Assembly (NCBI GenBank): GCA_038202885.1
Contig: JBBREP010000005.1
Coordinates: forward strand, 17,119 to 81,118
Length of the DNA: 64,000 nt
Direction of reading: 5' to 3'
From: JBBREP01 sp038202885
Lineage (GTDB): Bacteria > Actinomycetota > Acidimicrobiia > IMCC26256 > PALSA-610
Shown here: positions 54,484 through 63,463 of the stretch, one piece after another
Layout: each line of letters opens with the position of its first letter
Position numbering within the stretch: the stretch's first letter is position 1
The notes under the pieces: generated by a model
Told to the model about the DNA's origin: nothing
Seen by the model: the letters and a program-made list of their open reading frames with translations, nothing else
Database searches by the model: none
Program-made: the position numbers and the translations under genes

Positions 54484-54528
54484 CCATTGGTACTTCCGGT
54501 GCGATTATTCAACGGCAAGTACCAATGG
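54484..54528. repeat. 45-nt inverted-repeat element, copy 2
   Basis: Perfect 12-bp arms CCATTGGTACTT (54484-54495) and AAGTACCAATGG (54517-54528), with a 21-nt loop. It shares arm sequence and loop length with copy 1 (51822-51866); parts of the loop also match (TGCG, ATT-A-TTCA). It lies 12 nt downstream of the lipoprotein hydrolase stop (minus) and about 105 nt upstream of the Vms1-like start, so it could be the hydrolase's terminator. Confidence 0.8.
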
Positions 54529-54539
54529 ACGCCAGAGGA

Positions 54540-55475
54540 TCAGCCCGCAACGATGGTGGACTCGCCGCGATTGGTGCCGTCGTGAATGAGACGGGCACGT
54601 GCCCCGGCGTCGCCGAGCAGCGTGACGTCGAAGAAGTCGATCGATGTCTGGGTCGCGGTGCGGTCGTGGGGCGAGGGCGTGTTCTCGTACGCCTCGGGAT
54701 GAATACCGGTGTGGAACGTCAGCAACCACTTTGGCGCCGCGCTGTCGACAAAGGCCTGTTTCGCGACGGCGTAGGGCGCCGCGATGTCGGTGTCGATGTG
54801 CGCGATCAGTACGGGAATGGTGTTCTGGCCGAATGGCTGCGCGAACGGGAGACGGACGCCATCGAAAATGGCGGCGGCGCGCAGTCGCGCGTCGACACAA
54901 CATGGGTCGTAGACCAACCCGTAGGTCGTGGCGCCACCAAGCGACAGTCCCGCCGCACCGATACGCGCGGTATCGATCTGTGTGCGCAGGGGCCCATGCA
55001 GGAGCTGGGTCAGCACGAAGCTGATGTCGGCGGGTTGGTCCAGGTAATCGGTGACGATGTCGTACGGGGCCCCGCGAGTGCTCGTCAGCGGGAACTGCGG
55101 CGCCGCAACGATGTAGCCCGCGCGGGCCCAGGCACTGAACAACTGCGAGAATTTTGCGGGCGCGCCGTGATAGCCGTGCGAGAACATGATGAGTGGGCGC
55201 GGCGTCGTGGCCTTCGGCATGTAGAGGTCGGTCGGCAACGAACGACTCGCCGAGTATGCGCCATTCCCGGGCGTCGCAGTCGGTCGCGTCGTGTCGACGA
55301 ACACCTCGTGACGCACGGTGACGCCGAACGGCCGATGCTCGACGACACGCGCCAAGGCGGTCGTGGTGGGTTGCCGGCTCGAACCCGTGGCCTTCGACGA
55401 CGACGACGACGATGCACACGCGCCTACCGTCAGCACGCACATGGCCACGGCGACGTGGGAGAATCTCACCGGCAT
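54540..55475 (-). CDS. Lipoprotein of the dienelactone-hydrolase/chlorophyllase-like alpha/beta family
   Basis: A 311-residue secreted lipoprotein: MPVRFSHVAVAMCVLTVGAC is a lipobox signal (LTVGAC), followed by an S/T-rich linker. The hydrolase core has LIMFSHGYHGAP, the nucleophile elbow AAGLSLGGATTYG, and catalytic Asp and His regions PVLIAHIDTDI and FHTGIHPEAYEN. Start ATG 55475 is supported by the signal peptide; an upstream ATG (55535) would put 20 extra residues before it. Substrate likely an ester, unknown. Confidence 0.9.
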   Translation of the reverse strand: MPVRFSHVAVAMCVLTVGACASSSSSSKATGSSRQPTTTALARVVEHRPFGVTVRHEVFVDTTRPTATPGNGAYSASRSLPTDLYMPKATTPRPLIMFSHGYHGAPAKFSQLFSAWARAGYIVAAPQFPLTSTRGAPYDIVTDYLDQPADISFVLTQLLHGPLRTQIDTARIGAAGLSLGGATTYGLVYDPCCVDARLRAAAIFDGVRLPFAQPFGQNTIPVLIAHIDTDIAAPYAVAKQAFVDSAAPKWLLTFHTGIHPEAYENTPSPHDRTATQTSIDFFDVTLLGDAGARARLIHDGTNRGESTIVAG

Positions 55476-55542
55476 GGCGCGGACCCTAGCGAACGGCCAG
55501 CGAAGAGGCGAGCACGTCCGAGGCCGTTGCGCCATCGCGCGG

Positions 55543-56829
55543 CTAGGCCTTCGCTTTCCTCGCGCTCCCGGCTCGGAATGCCACCTCGATCACGAACGCG
55601 AGCGCGGTCATCGCTGCGAGCACGGAGGCGGCGCCGAAACTGCTCCTCGCGACGAGCGCGACGAGCGCACCGATGCATGCCACAGCCGCCGCGACCGACA
55701 CCCATGCTCTTGACCCGCGTTCGCTCGACGTTTGTGCTTCGGCGGCGTTCACGACCGCGAAGATGATGAGGAATCCGGCACTTCCCATCGTGGCGATGTT
55801 CTGGAGATTCACGACGTTTGCGAGAACGAGCGTTGCGCCCGCGGTGATGAACAGTCCCTCGAGGGGCCGGTTCCAAGTGAGTCGTTCCAGAGCGCTCGGT
55901 AGTTCCTTCGATTGTGCAATCGCATAGGCCATACGCGCCGACCCGTACAGCGTCGCATTGATCGCGGATGCCGTCGAGAGCATGGCTGCGATGCCGATCA
56001 TCGTGAACCCGGCCGAGCCGAAGGCCGGGCGTGCCGCCTCCGCCAAGGCGTAGTCGCGGGCGTGCACGATGGACGCGAGCGGAAGTGAGCCGACGGTAAC
56101 CACGGTGACGAGCACGTACAACGCAATCACGAAGAGCACCGAGATGTAGTACGCCGCGGTGAGGGTACGTGCCGGGGCCTCGACGTCTTCTGCGGCGTTG
56201 GCAATGAGCTCGAATCCCTCGTAAGCCAAGAAGATGATCATCCCGCCCGCGACCAGCGAGACCGGGGAGCTCCATTGCCCCGGCGCGAGTCGCGACGTCG
56301 ATACCCCGAACAAGCCCACGGCAATGAACAACAGCAAGATGGTGACCTTGATCGCCACCACACCACGTTCGACGCGAGCAACCGTCGAGGCGCCTGCGAC
56401 ATTGAGTATGCCGATGATGACCACGACTGCAGTGAGGAACACGTGCTTCCACACGCCGCGAGAGGCCGACATGAAGCTCGCCGCGTAACTTCCGAAGGCT
56501 TGCGCGTACAACGCCAACATCACCATGTAGCTCAGCCACAACAGCACGTTCACGCTGCCGGAGAACACTCCCGTGCCGAAGGCGCGGTTCACGAACGTCA
56601 CAGTGCCACCGCGACTCGGATACGACCTCGACAGCAGTGCGTACGAACGTGCGGTCAGCAGTGCGACACACCCAGCCGCCGCAAAGGCGATCGGCGCGCC
56701 CCCCTTCGCGATCTGCACCGACAGTCCAAGGACCGCGAATATCCCTCCGCCGACCATCCCACCGACCCCGATCGCGACCGCTCCCCACAATCCGACGCGA
56801 GCGGGCGCATGCGGTTGGGTCCTTGCCAC
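55543..56829 (-). CDS. APC-superfamily amino acid permease
   Basis: A 428-residue secondary transporter from GTG 56829 with about 12 transmembrane helices. Family signature VGLWGAVAIGVGGMVGGGIFAVLG (TM1 GxG motif), TM6 region FLAYEGFELIANAAEDVEAP, and a conserved MGSAGFLIIFAVVNAAE. Takes up or exchanges amino acids, or amino-acid-like compounds, against a cation or another substrate. It precedes no related metabolic gene, so the substrate remains open. Confidence 0.92.
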   Translation of the reverse strand: MARTQPHAPARVGLWGAVAIGVGGMVGGGIFAVLGLSVQIAKGGAPIAFAAAGCVALLTARSYALLSRSYPSRGGTVTFVNRAFGTGVFSGSVNVLLWLSYMVMLALYAQAFGSYAASFMSASRGVWKHVFLTAVVVIIGILNVAGASTVARVERGVVAIKVTILLLFIAVGLFGVSTSRLAPGQWSSPVSLVAGGMIIFLAYEGFELIANAAEDVEAPARTLTAAYYISVLFVIALYVLVTVVTVGSLPLASIVHARDYALAEAARPAFGSAGFTMIGIAAMLSTASAINATLYGSARMAYAIAQSKELPSALERLTWNRPLEGLFITAGATLVLANVVNLQNIATMGSAGFLIIFAVVNAAEAQTSSERGSRAWVSVAAAVACIGALVALVARSSFGAASVLAAMTALAFVIEVAFRAGSARKAKA

Positions 56830-56904
56830 TCCGCTCCAATCTGGCGCATTGCCTCGAGTGCTCCGCCCGGGTATGCCATCTGGCGCGGCACGTGGCGCCG
56901 CATC

Positions 56905-57693
56905 TCAGCACTTGCGGTTGCGGCTGTTCAAGGAGCTTTGCAGATTCGCTGCAGCAAGCACTGCAGTGTTGCGACCGCGATCGGCGGCCGGGAGGTACCA
57001 GGTGCTGTCGCCCGACGGGGCGGCATCGGCAATGTGGTGACCAGGATGGTTCGTCGCCTTTACCGCGTCGAGCGTGAAGGCGACCGAGGTTGGGTTCGGG
57101 TTGTGGATTCCCCAAGCTCGCTCGTTCGGCCAATGCGAGCGTGGTGTGCACAGCGATGACAGGCGCAGGGCGAAGGGGACCGTCGTCGTGGTCGGGGCCG
57201 GGGCCGGGGGCGTCGTTGTGACCGCGGGCGTCGTGGACGTCGTCGCTGCAACCGTGGTCGTCGTCCCCGCGATGGACGTGGCCAGTGCGGCACATTCTCC
57301 GGTTGCGATGAGCGTGTAATCAGAAGCACTTACCGAGATGTCATAGCGCGACGACTCACCCCTGATCTGGCCATCGGCAACGAGTACGGCTTCGGTCGCG
57401 TAGGCACCGAAGCGAGCACGATGCCGCTCCTCGGCAACTTCGAGTGTTCTGTGTGCCGTCGCGCATGCCGCCGCAGCACCATCCGACGCAAGCCGCCCGA
57501 CGGCGAACACGACCCCACCGCTCAACAGTCCGAGGATGACGATCACGATCAAGAGTTCGACGAGCGTGAAGCCCCAAGACAACGGCGCGGGCCGCGCGGC
57601 CGGCGCGGCCTGGGCAGTGCGTCCGCGACGGATCAGCGGCCAGCGCACCTGGACCGTGACACGTGGGTGACGGATGATGTCCTTCCTGGTCAC
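56905..57693 (-). CDS. Orphan pseudopilin/type IV pilin-like protein with C-terminal beta domain
   Basis: A 262-residue product from GTG 57693. The class-III signal is clear: a basic leader then GFTLVELLIVIVILGLLSGG, cut by a prepilin peptidase after the Gly. The processed form has an alpha-1 helix, a short pilin-like globular head, a Thr/Pro-rich linker (TTTVAATTSTTPAVTTT), and a C-terminal domain with FTLDAVKATNHPG. No pilus-assembly genes (PilB/C/D) are in the window. Preceded by a 389-nt non-coding gap. Confidence 0.85.
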   Translation of the reverse strand: MTRKDIIRHPRVTVQVRWPLIRRGRTAQAAPAARPAPLSWGFTLVELLIVIVILGLLSGGVVFAVGRLASDGAAAACATAHRTLEVAEERHRARFGAYATEAVLVADGQIRGESSRYDISVSASDYTLIATGECAALATSIAGTTTTVAATTSTTPAVTTTPPAPAPTTTTVPFALRLSSLCTPRSHWPNERAWGIHNPNPTSVAFTLDAVKATNHPGHHIADAAPSGDSTWYLPAADRGRNTAVLAAANLQSSLNSRNRKC

Positions 57694-58082
57694 GCCGCCG
57701 GCCCAGACCGGCCCAGGATGTGTTTCGACACCACGAGTCGGCCCGAATGCGAGTGAGCGTCGCGACAGCCGCTTCTGGGGATGCTGTCCACGCGCTGCGT
57801 CGACACCCCGAGGCCTCTCCCCCACGTCTACGGCGCAAAGAACCGGCACCTTGAGCATCTACAACTGGGCGCAGGAGCAATCTCACATGCCGAAGTGCGT
57901 ACCGCGCGTATCTGCGTTCCGACGCGCATCATCGCTCCCACAGCCGCATTCCCACACAACCGGAGCGACCGGCGCCCGTCCGGGTGGACCAGTTCTCCCT
58001 CATCGCACGCTGACCGCGACACCGGGGTCAGGCGTGACCACGCGAATTGCAACCGACCGCGCGTGCGCGCCGTCGAGGCCGC
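57694..58082. other. Intergenic region without supported gene
   Basis: About 390 nt between the pseudopilin start (minus) and the phosphoesterase stop (minus). Several short open frames exist in all frames, but none has an RBS, a recognisable motif or coding-like residue content. No tRNA-like fold, terminator hairpin of note or repeat was recognised. It probably holds the promoter region of the pseudopilin gene. Confidence 0.6.
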
Positions 58083-59393
58083 TCAGATCGCGTTGAGGTC
58101 GTCGAAGGTGATGGTGATCGGAGCGTTGGCCGTATTGGCTGCGGCAAAGGCCCACAGACCGATCGAGCCTGACTGTTGTAACGCCGCGGTCGCATCGGTC
58201 GTCGACAGCGGCCAACTCGCGGGCTCGGTCGTGCCATCAGCCCAGATACGCGCCTGAATCGTGGTCGGACCAACACCACTCACTTGCGTCCGCAGCACAT
58301 ACGTTCCGCCCGCCGCGAACGTCAAGCCAGCAACGTTGACGTCGTTGACAACGATCGTCTCGTGTCCACCGATGATCTTGCTCAACGACAACGCAACCTT
58401 GTTCGCGCTCGTCACATGCGCCCGCACCCGGTACTCGTTGCCGTTCGACACACGCCGAACAATCGTCGCGAAATACAACCCATTCCCAGTCGGCGCCTTA
58501 TCAACACTCACACGCACCGTCGTGTCGACATCGCTCGCTTGGGCACTCAACAATCGCGCGCTCTGACCCGCAGCCGGGTTGAGCATCATCGACGCCGCAG
58601 CACCATCCACCGCGAACGCGCTCGCAGTACCGGACACACTCCACGCCCCACCCGTATCAGCAGCACCCCACCCGCCACTCACCGACCTCGAAAACGAATC
58701 CCCAGCCAACAACGACGGAGGGGGCGGCGGTGGTGGCGGCGGCGGTGGCGGCGGGCCGTCGGCGGTGACCGCGAGGTCGTCGTAGGTGATGGTGATCGGC
58801 GCGTTGGTCGTGTTGCCTGCGGCAAAGGCCCACAGCCCGATCGCGCCCGACTGCTGCAGCGCCGCGGTGCCGTCAGTAGTGGACAGCGGCCACGTCGCGG
58901 GCTCGGTCGTGCCGTCTTCCCAGATACGCGCCTGGATCGTGCTGGGACCAACACCACTCACCTGCGTATGCAACACATAGGTCGCACCCGCCGCGAACGT
59001 CAACCCATTCACGTTGGTGTCGTTGACAAGGATCGTCTCGTGACCGCCGATGATCTTGCTCAACGAGACCGCAACCTTCTTCGCGCTCGTCACATGCACG
59101 CGAATGCGGTACTCGTTACCGTTCGCCGCACGCCGCACGATTGTCGCGAAATACAACCCGTTCCCAGTCGGCGCCTTATCAACACTGATACGCACCGTCG
59201 TGTCGACATCGCTCGCTTGCGTACTCAGCAATCGCGCGTTCAGACCCGAAGCCGGGTTGAGCATCATCGACGCAGCTGCACCATCCACCGCGAACGCGCT
59301 CGCAGGACCAGCCACACTCCACGCGCCGCCCGTATCTGCAGTCCCCCACCCACCACTCACCGACCTCGAAAACGAATCCGAAACCAACAACGG
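58083..59393. repeat. Tandem duplication inside the phosphoesterase gene
   Basis: Two units of about 630 bp, approximately 58083-58711 and 58761-59393, encode the two C-terminal domains and match over most of their length (for example GGTGGTCATGAGACGATCGT-like stretches recur in both, and the encoded SASAFAVDGAAASMML stretch is the same). A poly-Pro coding tract (about 58719-58757) lies between them. Coordinates of edges are approximate. Confidence 0.8.
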
Positions 59394-60374
59394 CGAGGGC
59401 GGAGGCAACGGCGCGAAGAAGTCGCTCATCGGCACGGCGGCGGCATCGTTCGTCGTGAGCGGCGCCAGCCCCCACCCCGATTCGATCGTCTTCAACAACG
59501 AGTAGTGGTCGTAGTGCACGTTGGAACGCAGCCCTGCCGTGACGCTTGGGCCCGCGAGCACGGTGGCCACGCGGTTCGCGTTCCCGGCCGCGCCGTCGTC
59601 TTCGTCGAACGTCAACGCGAGCAGGGAGTTCTGGGTCGTGAACGCGGGAGAAGCGAGGATTGCGCTCACGTTCTGTTGCAGCCACGCGTCGCCGACGGCG
59701 ACCGAGCAGTTGTGCATGTCGTTGCAAAGGTTCGGCGTCACCCAAGCGAAGTCCGGCGTCGTGGACGTGGATGCGAAGTCGGAGGACAACTCGGTATACG
59801 GCACGTCCTTCGAGCACTCGTCCGGCACGGTGCGGATGTTGTCGTAGTACACGAAGGGGTTGTGATGTTGGACATAGAGGCCGCTGTCGCCGAGTGCGCA
59901 CGAACTCGGCATCGACTCCATGTACGCCTTCCACGTTCGGCCCGACGCCTCGATGCGATCCACCGCGATGTTCGGCACGCTCTGGAAACAGTCGTTGCAG
60001 TTGCCAGCGGTCAATAGGTCGCCGGCGGTCAGCGCCAAGTAGTTCGGCAGGCTCCCGTGCTTGAGGGCGTAATACTGCTGCGCCAGGCCGTACTGGCCGG
60101 CGAGCGAATTGAAGTACGGCGCCGAGGGGTTGCCAATGAGCGCGCCGTAGCTCCGGTTCTCGAGGACCATCACGACGACATGGTCGAAGTTCGGCACCGC
60201 TGGCGCGTCATCGGCCGGCGCGGCGACCGCGGCCGAAGCGGCCGACAGACTTGTCGCGGGAACACCGAGCAGAGCGCAGCCAACGGCCACCACGGCGGCG
60301 ATGATGGCGCGCCTCGCACGCACGGCGCGACGCGGCCGCGCCTGTCCATCGTGGAGCGCCGCCCAGCTGTGCAC
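58083..60374 (-). CDS. Secreted phosphoesterase with two C-terminal jelly-roll-like domains
   Basis: A 763-residue secreted enzyme from GTG 60374. Signal peptide about 1-50 (ending ASAAVAAP). The catalytic part (about 60-325) is a phosphatase/phospholipase-C-type (AcpA-like) phosphoesterase: NFDHVVVMVLENRSYG, LKHGSLPNYLALTAGD, TPDFAWVTPNLCNDMHN and LALTFDEDDG. Two jelly-roll-like domains follow (about 330-545 and 555-763), separated by a Pro-run (poly-P). These two are near-identical and share their fold signature with the giant secreted protein. Likely acts on organic phosphate outside the cell. Confidence 0.9.
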   Translation of the reverse strand: MHSWAALHDGQARPRRAVRARRAIIAAVVAVGCALLGVPATSLSAASAAVAAPADDAPAVPNFDHVVVMVLENRSYGALIGNPSAPYFNSLAGQYGLAQQYYALKHGSLPNYLALTAGDLLTAGNCNDCFQSVPNIAVDRIEASGRTWKAYMESMPSSCALGDSGLYVQHHNPFVYYDNIRTVPDECSKDVPYTELSSDFASTSTTPDFAWVTPNLCNDMHNCSVAVGDAWLQQNVSAILASPAFTTQNSLLALTFDEDDGAAGNANRVATVLAGPSVTAGLRSNVHYDHYSLLKTIESGWGLAPLTTNDAAAVPMSDFFAPLPPPSPLLVSDSFSRSVSGGWGTADTGGAWSVAGPASAFAVDGAAASMMLNPASGLNARLLSTQASDVDTTVRISVDKAPTGNGLYFATIVRRAANGNEYRIRVHVTSAKKVAVSLSKIIGGHETILVNDTNVNGLTFAAGATYVLHTQVSGVGPSTIQARIWEDGTTEPATWPLSTTDGTAALQQSGAIGLWAFAAGNTTNAPITITYDDLAVTADGPPPPPPPPPPPPPSLLAGDSFSRSVSGGWGAADTGGAWSVSGTASAFAVDGAAASMMLNPAAGQSARLLSAQASDVDTTVRVSVDKAPTGNGLYFATIVRRVSNGNEYRVRAHVTSANKVALSLSKIIGGHETIVVNDVNVAGLTFAAGGTYVLRTQVSGVGPTTIQARIWADGTTEPASWPLSTTDATAALQQSGSIGLWAFAAANTANAPITITFDDLNAI

Positions 60375-60450
60375 CGCACCACTGTAGTCGCGTGCGCGCT
60401 CATCGTGGTACTTCCATCACGACGGGTGAGGCACTATGCGCGGCTTGCGT

Positions 60451-61728
60451 CTACGGGGCGTGTTGGCCGCTCGCGACGACATCGAGAATCGGTTGTAGCT
60501 GGAAGGTGTCGGTGACTTCCTGGGCGGTGATGGCGAGTTTCTGAGCAATCTCATTCGCGTTGGTCAATCCCAGCAGGACGCTCACGCGCAGACGCGTGAC
60601 CGGGTCGAGTTTGGGATCGCTCATCGTCTCGAACCGCGCCGCCGTGGCCTGATCGAACTTGCCATCCCTGCCGGTGATGCCGAGCGTGCCCAGGATGGTT
60701 CCGGTCACGGGCTGCTGCGGCGTGGAACCACCGCCTTTGAAGTTGCTCCACATATCCGGGTTGGTGTCGGTGCTGCCGGGGTATAGGCCAAGGCCATCGG
60801 GTGCGATGATCACATTCTGGGCGGAGTTGGGGTGTCGGGAATTGAGGAAGGCCATGGCATAGTCGTTCATCCGGCGCGCCAGTTCGGTGTTGGCGTAGGC
60901 CAGTTCCGGGTGCTTGGCCAGGACTTCGGTCATGACCATGCCGGTTTCTTCGTTCAGGATCGCTTCTTCCGTGTTGGAGACGACGCCGTCGGCATGCTGG
61001 TCTTCGTGACCGAGCAGCGCGACGAGGTACGGGAAGGCTTCGTCGCGATAGCGAGTGCTGATGACGGTGATGCGTTTGCCGAGTGTGGCGGGGTCGGCTT
61101 GGGATTGCGCGAGCGCGGTCGTAATGGTGAGCGGACCGAATTTCATGCCGGTCCACACGCCGCTGTTGAGGAAGTCGTTGATGACGGGTTCGAATGTCGT
61201 GCCTGTCATCGATACAAAGGCGGCCCGCAGCGTGGGATCAGGGATCATGCGTTGCACCTTGGCATCGTGAAAGAGCGTCACGCCGTTGTCGATTTTGGTG
61301 TGATCGGAACCGAACTGCTCGTGCAGGTATCCCTGCAGTTGGCTTGTCACCTGAGCTTCGGTGGGCTTGGCGTTGCTGTTGGGCGCCATGGCGGAGGCGT
61401 TGGGATACACGCCCTGGTTGGGGATCAGGAACCCGTTGCTCAGGAACTGCGAGGAGAAGATGTTGATATTTCGCGGCTGATGTTGCGCTTGGGACAAGAT
61501 AGTGAGCGCCTTTGCCGCTTCTGCGTTCGTTGACGAGTTCGAGGGTGTGCTCGTAGTCGCGAGCGTTGCCCCGGACGTGGGCACCGAGGATGCCGCGGCA
61601 CGGTTCACGGCGGTGTCCGATGGACCGGGCGAGGTCCGAGGCTTGCTCGAAGCGCCGCACGCGCCGACCAACGTCAACGCGGCGAGTAACGCGAACGCGG
61701 TCGCGCTGCCATTGGTCACCCTGCGCAC
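60451..61728 (-). CDS. Putative zincin-type metalloprotease lipoprotein
   Basis: A 425-residue lipoprotein from GTG 61728 (GTG 61719 is an alternative), with lipobox TLVGAC and a Ser/Thr-rich linker. No known family was recognised as a whole, but ALLGHEDQHADGVV contains HExxH (HEDQH) and an acidic pair follows (NTEEAILNEE), as in gluzincin-like Zn-proteases. If the metal site is functional, this is a membrane-anchored protease; a role as a structural zincin-fold protein is also possible. Divergent from the kinase gene across about 135 nt. Confidence 0.75.
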   Translation of the reverse strand: MRRVTNGSATAFALLAALTLVGACGASSKPRTSPGPSDTAVNRAAASSVPTSGATLATTSTPSNSSTNAEAAKALTILSQAQHQPRNINIFSSQFLSNGFLIPNQGVYPNASAMAPNSNAKPTEAQVTSQLQGYLHEQFGSDHTKIDNGVTLFHDAKVQRMIPDPTLRAAFVSMTGTTFEPVINDFLNSGVWTGMKFGPLTITTALAQSQADPATLGKRITVISTRYRDEAFPYLVALLGHEDQHADGVVSNTEEAILNEETGMVMTEVLAKHPELAYANTELARRMNDYAMAFLNSRHPNSAQNVIIAPDGLGLYPGSTDTNPDMWSNFKGGGSTPQQPVTGTILGTLGITGRDGKFDQATAARFETMSDPKLDPVTRLRVSVLLGLTNANEIAQKLAITAQEVTDTFQLQPILDVVASGQHAP

Positions 61729-61863
61729 GCGGTTATCTTGCCATAGGTCGCAATTGCGTTCGGGAACGGCAACGCATTTGATCCGGGGGTCGTTTCGGCA
61801 TCGTGCGCAGCTTGCGCGGGCAGTCGCGTTCTCGTCGCGCAACAGTGTGAGAGTCAGGCGAAG

Positions 61864-62733
61864 ATGCAGTCAGCTGAGGTTTCGCGCGCGGTCGCCACGG
61901 CAATGTCGACCGCCGCCGCGCTCGACCTCAACGTCGATGACGCGACCGTGTTGCACAACTCGAACAATCTCGCGCTGCGGCTGCTGCCGTGCGACACGAT
62001 GGCCCGCGTCGCACCTGTGGGACAGGAGGTCGCGCAGTTCGAGGTCGACCTTGCGCTGCTGCTCGCCGACACCCAGAGCCCGGTCGCGGCGCTCGAGCCG
62101 CGAGTGGAGCCACGCGTCTACGAGCGCGACGGCTTCGTGCTCACGCTGTGGACCTATTACGAATCGCTGCTGCCTGAAGAGGTCGCGCCGGCCGACTACG
62201 CCAACGCGCTCGAGCGACTGCACGCCGGTATGCGCACGCTCGATGTCGCGACGCCGCACTTCACGGATCGAGTCGCAGAGGCACAACAACTCGTTGCGAG
62301 CCGCGACGACACTCCTGCGCTCGCCGACGCCGACCGCGTGCTGCTCAGCACCACGCTCGAACGCCGCAGGAATGCCGTCATCGAAGCCGGCGCCGCCGAA
62401 CAGTTGCTGCACGGTGAACCGCACCCAGGCAACGTGCTCGCCACGAGCCACGGGCTGCGGTTCATCGACCTCGAGACATGTTGCCGCGGGCCGATCGAAT
62501 TCGACCTCGCCCATGTGCCCCACGCCGTGAGCGACCGCTACCACGACGCTGATCAAGAACTGCTCGCCGAATGTCGGATCCTCGTGCTTGCCATGGTCGC
62601 AGCATGGCGCTTCGATCGACGCGACGAATTCCCGAACGGGCAACGAGCGTCACGCGAACTTCTCGGCGCCATCCGCGCGGGTCCACCCTGGCCGGCGCTC
62701 GACGAGCTCATGGGCCGAAGCGATGAATCGTAA
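61864..62733 (+). CDS. Aminoglycoside phosphotransferase (APH)-family kinase
   Basis: A 289-residue small-molecule kinase from ATG 61864. Catalytic block LLHGEPHPGNVL (the HGDxHxxN equivalent, with Glu for Asp) and FIDLETCCRGPIEFDLAH (metal-binding Asp). The N-terminal ATP-binding lobe is divergent. Such kinases modify antibiotics or endogenous compounds; this one is not tied to resistance by sequence. Replacement of the catalytic Asp by Glu is unusual for the family, so activity should be tested. Converges on the surface-protein gene with a 9-nt gap. Confidence 0.85.
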   Translation: MQSAEVSRAVATAMSTAAALDLNVDDATVLHNSNNLALRLLPCDTMARVAPVGQEVAQFEVDLALLLADTQSPVAALEPRVEPRVYERDGFVLTLWTYYESLLPEEVAPADYANALERLHAGMRTLDVATPHFTDRVAEAQQLVASRDDTPALADADRVLLSTTLERRRNAVIEAGAAEQLLHGEPHPGNVLATSHGLRFIDLETCCRGPIEFDLAHVPHAVSDRYHDADQELLAECRILVLAMVAAWRFDRRDEFPNGQRASRELLGAIRAGPPWPALDELMGRSDES

Positions 62734-62742
62734 GCCCGCCGG

Positions 62743-63297
62743 TCAGTTCGTTGGAGCGGCGACACAGCGATACTGAAGGAGATCGGTCCAATAGTCTGTG
62801 CCGGCAACGAGCGTGCGATCGGAGTGGTTGTACTCGTAGTACGCCGCGTCCCCACCCGAATAGAAGGCGTCGTCTGTCCAGTGCGGATTCTGCGGGGCGC
62901 CGACGTTGTTGAACACTTTCGCGAGTTCAGCGGCCGAGGGCAGCCGGAGGTTCGCGCGTGCGCAGTTCGCCAGCGCGGTGTCCCACGCGGCGGCCGCGCG
63001 CGGCGTCGAGTCGAAGCAGACGTCGCCGCCACGCTGAAGTCCGGTTGGACAGTGCACCGTGAACGACGACTTGACGGTACCGGCGAGGTCGGTGCCGTTG
63101 ATCGATCCGCCGATCAGGTTGGCGTGCCTGCCGGACGGCGGTTGGTGGCCCGAGATCGTGTTCTGGCCAACCTGGCCGTTGGACGTGATGAGCACGGCCG
63201 CAGCAGCGGTGCCACCCAGAGCGAACATGAGGGCGAGCGTCGCGACGACGTTCGCGTACGTGATGCCTCGCCGAATGTTGCGACAAATCCGGGTCAT
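62743..63297 (-). CDS. Surface protein of the 'YANVVATLAL' collagen-like-associated family
   Basis: A 184-residue secreted protein from ATG 63297. The N-terminus RRGITYANVVATLALMFALG matches the helical N-terminal signal/anchor of a family of large actinobacterial surface proteins. The body contains GRHANLIGGSINGTDLAG and a DUF1566-like C-terminal domain with VHCPTGLQRGG, Cys residues and a W-rich end (DYWTDLLQYRC). No collagen-like triplets are seen, so it is a short member. Divergent from the FG-GAP gene. Confidence 0.8.
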   Translation of the reverse strand: MTRICRNIRRGITYANVVATLALMFALGGTAAAAVLITSNGQVGQNTISGHQPPSGRHANLIGGSINGTDLAGTVKSSFTVHCPTGLQRGGDVCFDSTPRAAAAWDTALANCARANLRLPSAAELAKVFNNVGAPQNPHWTDDAFYSGGDAAYYEYNHSDRTLVAGTDYWTDLLQYRCVAAPTN

Positions 63298-63463
63298 GTG
63301 ATCTCCTCGGCCAATCCCTGGGGATGCGTACGTTCGCCTGCGCTTGAGCGCCTGTCAACTACAGACCTCGACGCCTTGGCGTTCCTCGTGATGCCTGACT
63401 CGTCTGGATCCGGCGCCGTGCGCACGCTTGCGCACGCTCGTGAGGCGCGACCAAGCTGGCGGG

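Noticed and set aside
57674..58096. A 140-residue plus-strand frame in the intergenic region
   Set aside because: No RBS, composition dominated by Thr/Arg/Pro without motif; most likely non-coding.
58284..60017. A 577-residue plus-strand frame across the phosphoesterase
   Set aside because: Antisense shadow; the minus strand has an intact signal peptide and catalytic motifs.
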